Program-made: the position numbers and the translations under genes
Shown: piece after piece, positions 1 to 5,088 of the stretch
How positions within the stretch are numbered: the first letter of the stretch is position 1
Layout of the letters: every line of letters begins with the position of its first letter
The notes under the pieces: model-generated
Seen by the model: only the letters and a program-made list of their open reading frames with translations
The model's database searches: none
What the model was told of the DNA's origin: nothing
Origin: Deltaproteobacteria bacterium
Lineage (GTDB): Bacteria; Desulfobacterota; Dissulfuribacteria; Dissulfuribacterales; S140-46
Assembly (NCBI GenBank): GCA_015491585.1
Contig: WFVQ01000266.1
Span: forward strand, 1-5,088
Reading direction: 5' to 3'
DNA: 5,088 bases

Positions 1-61
1 CATCCCCGTCGGGGACCAAGGAGGCGGCCATGGAGAAGACCACGATAGTCATAGTGGATGA
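1..61 (+). CDS. Possible C-terminal end of an upstream gene, perhaps a sensor histidine kinase (partial)
   Basis: The frame beginning at base 2 is open from the left edge and stops at TGA 59-61. It encodes IPVGDQGGGHGEDHDSHSG. An 'IPV' strand followed by a short hydrophilic tail is how many NarX/DegS-type histidine kinases end, after the last strand of their HATPase domain. The stop lies 32 bp inside the response regulator gene, a translational-coupling layout common for kinase-regulator pairs and reminiscent of ttrS/ttrR. Only 19 codons are visible and no catalytic motif is among them, so both the coding status and the kinase identity are inferred from context. The alternative is that the end of an unrelated gene, or no gene, lies here. 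Confidence 0.35.
   Translation, partial: IPVGDQGGGHGEDHDSHSG
18..24 (+). promoter_or_regulatory. Ribosome binding site of the response regulator gene
   Basis: AAGGAGG is a near-perfect Shine-Dalgarno sequence 5 nt before ATG 30. It decides the start, because this reading frame has no stop between the left edge and ATG 30 and could otherwise be extended upstream. Confidence 0.85.
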
Positions 62-677
62 TCACTCCATACTCCTGTCAGGCCTGAAGTTGCTGCTGGA
101 GGGAGAAGAGGGGCTGGAGGTAGTGGGGCTCGCTTCCACCGCCGAGGAGGCGAGGAGGGCCGTGGAGGAAAAGAGGCCCGACTGCGTCCTGCTCGATATC
201 AGCCTGCCCGACGGCAGCGGCCTCGATCTGATCAAGGAGATCAAGGCCGTTTCGCCCGACACCCGCATTCTCATGTTGACCATGCACGAGGACCAGCGCT
301 ACCTCCGCGAGGCCATGGACTTGGGGGCCGCAGGCTTTCTCTTGAAGAAGGCCATGGATTCGGACCTCATCTACGCCATCGCCGCAGTGATGCGGGGCGA
401 GTGTTACGTCCATCCCAGCTTGATGAAGGGGCTCCTCAACAAGATGGGCGATGAGGTGGCCAGAAGCAAGGAGGAGGCCCTGTGGGCCACCCTGAGCACC
501 CGGGAGCAGGAGGTGATGAGAAAGGTGGCTATGGGCTATACCAGCCGTGAGATCGCCGAGCAGTGTTGTCTCAGCGACAAGACTGTGGCCACCTACCGCT
601 CGCGGGCCATGAACAAGTTGGGGTTCCAGAGCAAGGCCGAGCTGGTGGCCCTGGTGCGGAAATTGGGGCTCATGTAG
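30..677 (+). CDS. NarL/FixJ-family response regulator transcription factor (receiver + LuxR-type HTH)
   Basis: This is a two-component DNA-binding regulator of 215 residues, the usual length for the NarL class. The N-terminal receiver (about 5-122) shows the acidic pocket D10-D11, the phospho-acceptor D56 in 'VLLDISLPDGSG', the switch threonine T84 in 'LMLT' and the conserved lysine K106 in 'GFLLKK'. A short linker leads to a LuxR/GerE helix-turn-helix at about 153-210, with 'LSTREQEVM' opening it, 'SREIAEQ' and 'SDKTVATYRSRAMNKLG' as the DNA-contacting core. All residues needed for phosphorylation are present, so it should be controlled by a cognate histidine kinase, perhaps the gene whose end overlaps it. 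Its position directly before a molybdoenzyme operon resembles ttrR before ttrBCA, and the downstream operon is its likely target (inference). Two adjacent cysteines, C179-C180, sit within the HTH, which is uncommon. The family call is firm; the target and signal are not known from sequence. Confidence 0.96.
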   Translation: MEKTTIVIVDDHSILLSGLKLLLEGEEGLEVVGLASTAEEARRAVEEKRPDCVLLDISLPDGSGLDLIKEIKAVSPDTRILMLTMHEDQRYLREAMDLGAAGFLLKKAMDSDLIYAIAAVMRGECYVHPSLMKGLLNKMGDEVARSKEEALWATLSTREQEVMRKVAMGYTSREIAEQCCLSDKTVATYRSRAMNKLGFQSKAELVALVRKLGLM

Positions 678-680
678 TCT

Positions 681-725
681 TTATCCCTACATTCCTATAG
701 TTTTTAACTCATAGTTTACCCTACA
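681..725 (+). repeat. Short direct repeats, candidate regulator binding sites
   Basis: TTATCCCTACA (681-691) recurs as TTTACCCTACA (715-725), matching at 9 of 11 positions with an offset of 34 bp. Interleaved with it, ATAGTTT occurs at 697-703 and again at 711-717, a 14-bp offset. A further TTATCCC is at 746-752. Paired direct repeats upstream of a regulated operon could be response-regulator sites, but in a short AT-rich stretch chance matches of this length are possible. Confidence 0.35.
696..701 (+). promoter_or_regulatory. Possible -10 element
   Basis: TATAGT matches the sigma-70 -10 consensus at 5 of 6 positions and lies within the palindrome CTATAG. The sequence about 17 bp upstream (673-678, TGTAGT) is a poor -35 box, which would fit an activator-dependent promoter or a chance match. 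It would give a leader of roughly 100 nt before ATG 811. Confidence 0.2.
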
Positions 726-765
726 AAAAATCTATCAAATCCCGCTTATCCCCGCGCCTCTTGAT

Positions 766-781
766 CGTTACACTCGTAACG
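766..781 (+). promoter_or_regulatory. Perfect inverted repeat CGTTAC-N4-GTAACG (operator or leader hairpin)
   Basis: Arms 766-771 and 776-781 are exact reverse complements separated by ACTC. In RNA the stem can extend outward to 763-784 through A-U and G-U pairs, giving about nine pairs with a 4-nt loop. It ends 14 nt before the Shine-Dalgarno at 799. As DNA it looks like a 16-bp dyad operator for a dimeric regulator; as RNA it is a small leader hairpin. No T-run follows, so it is not a normal terminator. Confidence 0.5.
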
Positions 782-798
782 GTTCTGAAAATAAATAG

Positions 799-804
799 AG
801 GAGG
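799..804 (+). promoter_or_regulatory. Ribosome binding site of the iron-sulfur subunit gene
   Basis: AGGAGG is a perfect Shine-Dalgarno core, 6 nt before ATG 811, following an A/T-rich and probably unstructured stretch (788-797). Confidence 0.85.
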
Positions 805-810
805 CGTGCT

Positions 811-1536
811 ATGGCCATTATCGACGTCGGCTCAGGGGAGGTCAGGCAGCGGATGATGCAGGATCTCAGGCGTGCCCTGAAGAGACCTGTGAATCGCCGC
901 CGCTGGGCCATGGTTATCGACCTGGCCAAGTGTGTGGGTTGCACCGCATGCACTACGGCCTGTGTGGCGGAGAATCATCTGCCGCCCGGGGTGGTTTACA
1001 GGCCAGTGATCGAGAAGGAGATCGGGAGGTATCCCAACGTCAGGAAAACGTTTTTGCCGAGGCCTTGTATGCAGTGTGAGGATCCGCCCTGCGTCAAGGT
1101 ATGTCCCGCCAGCGCAACATGGAAGCGGCCCGACGGCGTCGTGGAGATAGACTACAACGCCTGCATAGGCTGCCGCTACTGCATCAACGCCTGTCCCTAT
1201 TCCGCCCGCACCTTCGACAAGGGCTTCTACTACAGCGATGGGACGCCATACATCCCTGAATATGAGAAGAAGCCCGCCTTCGAATACGGGAAGGCCTGGC
1301 CCAGGGAGGACCGTGAGACCTCGCCGGTGGGCAACACCCGCAAGTGCACATACTGCCTCCACCGGGTGGAGAAGGGGATGCTCCCGGCCTGTGTCACCAC
1401 CTGCCTGGGGGATGCCACCTACTTCGGCGATGCCAACGACCCGGAGAGCCTGGTTGCCCAGCTCATGGGTTCCCCGCGGGTCATGAAGCTGAAGGAAGAG
1501 ATGGGCACCCGCCCCACCACTACCTACCTGGTCTGA
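811..1536 (+). CDS. Four-cluster [4Fe-4S] ferredoxin-like electron-transfer subunit (TtrB/PsrB/DmsB-type)
   Basis: The product is 241 residues and would wire the catalytic molybdoenzyme subunit to the membrane subunit. It has exactly 16 cysteines, all in four tetrads: C41-C44-C47-C51, C86-C89-C94-C98, C118-C121-C124-C128 and C179-C182-C194-C198. This is the standard ligand set of the DmsB/PsrB/NrfC/TtrB family, and no cluster ligand is missing. About 40 basic residues-rich N-terminal positions ('KRPVNRRRWAM') precede cluster one, but there is no hydrophobic signal peptide, unlike enterobacterial TtrB. Export would then be by travelling folded with the Tat-signalled catalytic subunit (inference). 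A Tyr-rich insert at about 138-160 separates clusters three and four. ATG 811 is set by the AGGAGG at 799. The gene is followed after 18 bp by the NrfD-family gene. The family is certain; the choice among tetrathionate, polysulfide or related partners is open. Confidence 0.95.
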   Translation: MAIIDVGSGEVRQRMMQDLRRALKRPVNRRRWAMVIDLAKCVGCTACTTACVAENHLPPGVVYRPVIEKEIGRYPNVRKTFLPRPCMQCEDPPCVKVCPASATWKRPDGVVEIDYNACIGCRYCINACPYSARTFDKGFYYSDGTPYIPEYEKKPAFEYGKAWPREDRETSPVGNTRKCTYCLHRVEKGMLPACVTTCLGDATYFGDANDPESLVAQLMGSPRVMKLKEEMGTRPTTTYLV

Positions 1537-1539
1537 TGC

Positions 1540-1546
1540 AAGGAGG
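1540..1546 (+). promoter_or_regulatory. Ribosome binding site deciding the NrfD start
   Basis: AAGGAGG lies 8 nt before ATG 1555. Another ATG at 1548 is too close to this site and leads only to an eight-codon frame (stop at 1572-1574), so 1555 is the real start. Confidence 0.8.
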
Positions 1547-1554
1547 GATGAGGA

Positions 1555-2802
1555 ATGAAAAAGGGAATAAATAGCCTTGTTTGGCTGATAGCGATAGCCG
1601 GTTTTCTGGTAGGGCTCTACGGTCTCTACCAGCGCTTCACCTTTGAACACCGACTGACCGACTACGGCTCCTACATCCCGTGGGGGCTCTGGGTTGCGGC
1701 ATACATATACTTCATCGGCCTTTCCGCCGGCTCCTTCCTGCTCTCCACCCTGGTCTATGTCTTCCAGGTCAAGCAGTTGAAGAAGATAGGCAAGCTGGCC
1801 CTGTTCACCGCCTTCGGGTGTCTTGTGGCGGCCCTGCTCTCCATCTGGATGGACCTGGGCCACATGGGAAGGGTCTACAGGGTCGTGCTCTACGGAAACC
1901 TGAACTCCATGATGACCTGGATGGGAATACTCTACTCCTCCTACTTCCTGGTCATCCTCATAGAACTCTGGTTCGCATTGAGGGCGGATCTTATCAGGAA
2001 GGCCCAGGAGGGTTCAGGTCTCTGCTCGCTGCTGAGCCTCGGGAGCCGCGACACCTCTGAGGCCTCCCTCGCCAGGGACGCCAAGGTCCTCAAGGTCCTG
2101 GGCATCATCGGCGTGCCCCTGGCCATCGCCTTCCACGGCGGTGTCGGTGCCCTCTTCGGCGTGGTCGGCGCTAGGACTTACTGGCACAGCGGTCTCACCC
2201 CCATCGCCTTCCTCATCGGCGCCCTGGCCTCCGGCGGCTGTCTTCTCACCGCCATCGTCTATGTCTGGGGCCCTGGGCGCGACAAGGAGCAGTTCAACGA
2301 GACCATGGGCTATCTGGCCAAGGTCGTGGTGCCCCTGGTGCTTTTCGATTTCCTCTTGGAGATCGCTGAGTACTTCGTAGGCATGTATCCGGGGATCCCC
2401 GACGAGGCAGAGCCCATCAAGGCGGTGCTCTTCGGCCAGTACTGGTATGTCTTCTGGATCGTGCACGTCCTCTTGGGTGTCATCATACCCAGTTGGATGA
2501 TGTTCCGGGGCTCCTTGGCCACCAAGTATGGCCGCGGCACGGGCGCCATCGCCCTGGGGGCGCTCATGGTGGCCGTTACCTTCATGGCGGTCCGGCTCAA
2601 CATTGTCATTCCCGCCCAGATCAGCCCCGAGATCGCCGGCCTGGAGTACGCATTCACCGGCCCGGGCCTGGAGTACCACTACATGCCCACGCTAATGGAG
2701 TGGCTTGTGACCATCTGGGTCTCCTCCTTTGGGGCACTCCTCTTTCTGATAGGTTACAAGCTCCTTCCCATCGTAAACGAGGAAGAGAGGGAGGTTGCAT
2801 AA
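1555..2802 (+). CDS. nrfD: NrfD/PsrC-family membrane subunit of a molybdoenzyme (10-helix, DsrP/HybB-like)
   Basis: This 415-residue protein is the integral membrane anchor that exchanges electrons and protons with the quinone pool. By eye it has ten hydrophobic segments, at about 7-25, 43-70, 79-101, 120-143, 178-206, 214-238, 254-277, 295-317, 328-350 and 379-405. The 8-helix PsrC proteins are near 250-320 residues, so this length and count point to the longer branch that includes DsrP, HmcC and HybB. Recognisable family stretches are 'PWGLWVAAYIYFIGLSAGSF' (42-61) and 'RTYWHSGLTPIAF' (207-219). Acidic residues within helix 7 (D265, E269, E272) are candidates for quinone or proton handling, not proven here. 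A charged loop at 144-177 splits the helices four and six. No heme-binding motif is evident. It starts 18 bp after the iron-sulfur gene and ends 1 bp before the catalytic gene, so the three are almost certainly cotranscribed. Confidence 0.94.
   Translation: MKKGINSLVWLIAIAGFLVGLYGLYQRFTFEHRLTDYGSYIPWGLWVAAYIYFIGLSAGSFLLSTLVYVFQVKQLKKIGKLALFTAFGCLVAALLSIWMDLGHMGRVYRVVLYGNLNSMMTWMGILYSSYFLVILIELWFALRADLIRKAQEGSGLCSLLSLGSRDTSEASLARDAKVLKVLGIIGVPLAIAFHGGVGALFGVVGARTYWHSGLTPIAFLIGALASGGCLLTAIVYVWGPGRDKEQFNETMGYLAKVVVPLVLFDFLLEIAEYFVGMYPGIPDEAEPIKAVLFGQYWYVFWIVHVLLGVIIPSWMMFRGSLATKYGRGTGAIALGALMVAVTFMAVRLNIVIPAQISPEIAGLEYAFTGPGLEYHYMPTLMEWLVTIWVSSFGALLFLIGYKLLPIVNEEEREVA
2788..2794 (+). promoter_or_regulatory. 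Ribosome binding site of the catalytic subunit gene
   Basis: AGGGAGG lies inside the last codons of the NrfD gene, 9 nt before ATG 2804. It supports 2804 over the in-frame ATG at 2855, which has no comparable site before it. Confidence 0.7.
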
Positions 2803-2803
2803 G

Positions 2804-2956
2804 ATGAGCGACAAGAGAGAGAAGATCGTCGAGGTTGACGGCAAGAAGATAAAGATGAACCGCAGGTGTTTCCTCAAGAGCGCCGCCTTCTTCGGCGGGG
2901 TGGTGGCCGCGTCCAAGCTGGTGGGCGGCTCTGTGGTGGGCAAGGCGGCCCAGGCC
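2804..2956 (+). other. Twin-arginine (Tat) signal peptide of the catalytic subunit
   Basis: Residues 1-51 comprise a long charged n-region (1-18), the motif N-R-R-C-F-L-K (19-25) matching the Tat consensus (S/T)RRxFLK, a mildly hydrophobic stretch (26-46), and 'AQA' (49-51), a plausible A-x-A cleavage site before G52. It implies export of the folded, cofactor-loaded enzyme to the outer face of the membrane. The exact cleavage site is a guess. Confidence 0.8.
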
Positions 2957-5088
2957 GGCGCCTTCTCCGCCAACGAGTATCCCTTCGACGACCCCAGCAA
3001 GGTCATCTACACCTGCTGTCTCCAGTGCCACACCGCCTGCACCATAAAGGCGAAGATCCTGGACGGGGTCATGGTCAAGGTGGATGGGAACCCTTACAGC
3101 CCCATGAACATGAACCCCCACCTCTCCTATGACACCAGCCCCAAGGAGGCGGTTCTCTACGACGGCCGTCTCTGCCCCAAGGGCCAGGCCGGTGTCCAGA
3201 CCCTGTACGACCCCTACCGCATCAGGAAGGTGCTGAAGCGGAAGCCCGGCACCAAGCGGGGCGAGAACAAGTGGGTCACCATCGACTTCGACAAGGCCAT
3301 AGAGGAGATCGTCAACGGCGGGAACCTCTTCGGCGAGGGCCACGTGCCGGGCCTCAAGGAGATCTGGGCCGTCCGGGATCCCAAGCTCATGAAGGCCCTC
3401 AAGTCCGACGCCAAGAAGGTGGCCAATGGCGAGATGAGCCTGGCCGAGTTCAAGTCCAAACACAAGGACCACCTGGACAAGCTCATCGACCCCGATCATC
3501 CAGACCTTGGTCCCATCAACAACCAGTTCGTCTTCCTGGCCGGCCGTATCGAGCACGGGAGGAAGGAGTTCTCCAAGCGGTTCCTCAAGAACGCCTTTGG
3601 CTCCGTCAACTGGTACGAGCACACCACCGTCTGCGAGCAGTCCCACCACATAGCATTCAATGAGATGACCGCCAAGTACAAGGGCGGCAAGTGGCATCCC
3701 ATGCTCAAGGAGTATGTGGAGGATTATGGAGGGGGTAAGCACCACCTCAAGCCCGACGTGCCCAACGCCGAGTTTGTCATCTGGTTCGGCACCAGCCCCT
3801 TCGAGGCCAACTTCGGTCCCACCCACTGGGTCTCGTACATTACCAACGCAGCGGCCAAGCGGAACTTCAAGTTCGCAGTGGTGGATCCAAGGCTCAACAA
3901 GACGGCGGCCAAGGCCAACTGGTGGGTTCCGGTGCGCCCCGGTGGAGATGCCCCGTTGGCCCTTGGTATGATCAGGTGGATCATAGAGAACAAGCGGTAC
4001 AACGAGGCCTACCTCAGGGCGGCCAACCGCATGGCGGCCAAGGCCAATGGAGATACCACCTGGACCAACGCCACTCACCTGGTCAAACTCTCCGATGACG
4101 GCAAGCGCGGGGTCAAGCTGCTAAGAGGCGACGAGTGCAAGGTGTGTGATCAGCACCTGTTCATGGCCAGCGTGAACGGGGAGCTGGTGACCTTTGATCC
4201 CTATGCCAAGGATGGAGAGCCCATCGTGGGCGACCTCTTCGCCGAGGGTGAGATCAACGGTGTCAAATACAAGACCTCCTTTGCCCTCCTGCGTGACCTG
4301 GTCATGGAGAGGACCTTGGAGGAGTGGGCCCAGGAGGCCGGCGTCTCTGTGCGCCAGATGGTGGAGCTGGCCAAGGAGTTCACCAGCCACGGCCGCAAGG
4401 TCATGGCGGACATGTACCGCGGCCCGGTCCAGCACACCAACGGCTACTACAACGGCTGCGCCATCATCACCCTCAACCTCCTGGTTGGCAACGCCGACTG
4501 GAAGGGCGGCATGACCAAGGGCGGCGGGCATTGGCACGAGGACGGCTCCAAGAAGGGCCAGCCCTTCAACCTCAAGAAGAAGCTCCATCCAGGCAAGCTG
4601 GGCAGCTATGGCGTCACCCTCACCAGGGAGCACTGGCGTTACGAAGATACCACTCTCTTCAAGAAGGATGGCTATCCAGCCAAGAGGATGTGGTATCCCC
4701 ACACCGGTAACGTCTATCAGGAGGTGATACCCAGCGCCGCAGACGGTTATCCCTACACCATCAAGGCCTTGTGGCTCCACAAGGGGACGCCGGCCCTGTC
4801 GGTTCCGGGCGCCAACTCTACCATAGATATATTGCGGGATCCCAAGAAGATTCCGCTCCTCATAGCCGACGACATCGTGATCGGCGAGACCACCATGTAC
4901 GCCGACTACATCTTCCCCGACACCGCCATATGGGAGCGGTGGGGCACCCCGCATCTCACCCCGGCCAGCGCCACTGCGGGCAGCAAGGTGCGCCAGCCGG
5001 CGGTGGAGTCCCTGGTGGAGAAGGTTCGGGTCTTTGGCACCGAGCAGCACATCTCTATGGAGGCGGTGATGCTGGCCATCGCCGAGAA
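2804..5088 (+). CDS. Tat-exported molybdopterin oxidoreductase catalytic subunit (TtrA/PsrA/ArrA-like), cut by the right edge
   Basis: This is the catalytic subunit of a DMSO-reductase-superfamily enzyme; 761 codons are visible and there is no stop before the edge. A twin-arginine signal comes first (R20-R21 in 'NRRCFLK'). A [4Fe-4S] site follows, with C72, C75, C79 and C124 (spacing 2, 3, 44), the last in 'LCPKGQAG'. The likely Mo ligand is C277 in 'EHTTVCEQSHH', as in the cysteine-ligated PsrA/TtrA/ArrA group. Pterin-cofactor motifs are 'VVDPRLNKTA' (359-368) with 'VPVRPGGDAPLALG' (375-388), 'GPVQHTNGYYN' (540-550) with 'LVGNADWKGG' (560-569), and 'YADYIFPDT' (699-707). The C-terminal pterin-binding domain is beyond the edge. 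TtrA is about 1000 residues, so perhaps 150-250 are missing. A charged insert (about 184-240) precedes 'FVFLAGRIEHG'. Gene order after the FeS and NrfD subunits resembles ttrBCA. Substrate is undecided: tetrathionate, polysulfide/sulfur, thiosulfate, arsenate and selenate are all candidates. Confidence 0.95.
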   Translation, partial: MSDKREKIVEVDGKKIKMNRRCFLKSAAFFGGVVAASKLVGGSVVGKAAQAGAFSANEYPFDDPSKVIYTCCLQCHTACTIKAKILDGVMVKVDGNPYSPMNMNPHLSYDTSPKEAVLYDGRLCPKGQAGVQTLYDPYRIRKVLKRKPGTKRGENKWVTIDFDKAIEEIVNGGNLFGEGHVPGLKEIWAVRDPKLMKALKSDAKKVANGEMSLAEFKSKHKDHLDKLIDPDHPDLGPINNQFVFLAGRIEHGRKEFSKRFLKNAFGSVNWYEHTTVCEQSHHIAFNEMTAKYKGGKWHPMLKEYVEDYGGGKHHLKPDVPNAEFVIWFGTSPFEANFGPTHWVSYITNAAAKRNFKFAVVDPRLNKTAAKANWWVPVRPGGDAPLALGMIRWIIENKRYNEAYLRAANRMAAKANGDTTWTNATHLVKLSDDGKRGVKLLRGDECKVCDQHLFMASVNGELVTFDPYAKDGEPIVGDLFAEGEINGVKYKTSFALLRDLVMERTLEEWAQEAGVSVRQMVELAKEFTSHGRKVMADMYRGPVQHTNGYYNGCAIITLNLLVGNADWKGGMTKGGGHWHEDGSKKGQPFNLKKKLHPGKLGSYGVTLTREHWRYEDTTLFKKDGYPAKRMWYPHTGNVYQEVIPSAADGYPYTIKALWLHKGTPALSVPGANSTIDILRDPKKIPLLIADDIVIGETTMYADYIFPDTAIWERWGTPHLTPASATAGSKVRQPAVESLVEKVRVFGTEQHISMEAVMLAIAE

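Larger units (their letters stand above)
678..810 (+). promoter_or_regulatory. AT-rich intergenic region, probable promoter/operator of the molybdoenzyme operon
   Basis: These 133 bp are clearly more AT-rich than the genes on either side and contain no convincing ORF. They hold short direct repeats (681-725), a TATAGT hexamer at 696-701, an A-run at 725-730 and a perfect inverted repeat (766-781). No hairpin followed by a T-run is visible after the regulator stop, so read-through from the regulator gene is possible. No convincing sigma-54 -24/-12 (GG-N10-GC) pair was seen. Being the only non-coding gap over 20 bp in the window, it is the natural place for control of the three respiratory genes. 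Confidence 0.6.

Noticed and set aside
3..15. Small hairpin TCCCC-GTC-GGGGA at the left edge as a terminator
   Set aside because: It has only a five-pair stem with no following T-run, and probably lies inside coding sequence of the upstream gene.
761..780. FNR/CRP-type box beginning TTGAT at 761
   Set aside because: The second half-site ATCAA is missing at the required spacing (ACACT instead), so only the left half matches.
678..810. NarL heptamer sites (TACYYMT) in the intergenic region
   Set aside because: Read on both strands, no exact match was found. The nearest, TACCCTA at 717-723, fails at the last two positions.
832..1863. Minus-strand frame of 343 codons opposite the FeS subunit gene
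   Set aside because: It lies opposite a gene with 16 intact cluster cysteines and crosses the start of the next gene; no known motif or plausible ribosome binding site supports it.
2855..2857. Alternative start of the catalytic subunit at the in-frame ATG two residues before the twin arginines
   Set aside because: It lacks a good Shine-Dalgarno, whereas ATG 2804 has AGGGAGG 9 nt upstream and sits 1 bp after the previous stop. It cannot be fully excluded.
2654..4078. Long open frame on the minus strand (474 codons) opposite the NrfD end and the catalytic gene
   Set aside because: It is a shadow of GC-rich codon usage. The opposite strand carries recognisable motifs throughout, and the minus-strand product has no recognisable domain, being low-complexity in Gly, Val and Leu.
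4121..5050. Minus-strand frame of 309 codons opposite the end of the catalytic gene
   Set aside because: Antisense shadow of the same kind. Composition is dominated by Gly, Val, Leu, Ala and His, and the plus strand encodes conserved pterin-binding motifs.

Overview
The window holds the front part of a sulfur- or metalloid-type respiratory molybdoenzyme locus, all on the + strand. By eye the DNA is GC-rich, roughly 60%, with strong G/C preference at third codon positions, frequent AGG for arginine and AAG for lysine, and clear AGGAGG-type ribosome binding sites. Together with a membrane subunit of the 10-helix NrfD (DsrP/HybB-like) type, this suggests an anaerobic or sulfur-metabolising bacterium, for example a Desulfobacterota (sulfate reducer or sulfur disproportionator) or a relative. 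That placement is an inference; no phylogenetic marker lies in the window.

Layout. (1) Bases 2-61 carry what looks like the last 19 codons of an upstream gene, possibly a sensor histidine kinase, overlapping the next gene by 32 bp. (2) 30-677 is a complete NarL/LuxR-type response regulator. (3) 678-810 is an AT-rich 133-bp intergenic region with short direct repeats and a perfect 6-4-6 inverted repeat; it is the only plausible promoter and operator region in the window. (4) 811-1536 is a ferredoxin-like subunit with four [4Fe-4S] clusters. (5) 1555-2802 is a 10-helix NrfD-family quinone-reacting membrane subunit. (6) 2804 to the right edge is a Tat-exported molybdopterin catalytic subunit, cut off after 761 codons. 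Gaps of 18 bp and 1 bp between the last three genes indicate one transcript.

How they work together. The order iron-sulfur subunit, membrane subunit, catalytic subunit, preceded by two-component regulator genes, is the order of the tetrathionate reductase locus ttrRS-ttrBCA. The expected complex is a periplasm-facing catalytic subunit (Mo-bis-MGD plus one [4Fe-4S]) passing electrons to or from a four-cluster subunit that docks on a quinone-reactive membrane protein. The substrate cannot be read from the sequence. Tetrathionate, polysulfide/sulfur, thiosulfate, and arsenate or selenate are all compatible with the family, and so is running in the oxidative direction. The response regulator probably controls the operon through the 678-810 region. 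I see no mobile elements, RNA genes, CRISPR arrays or obvious terminators.
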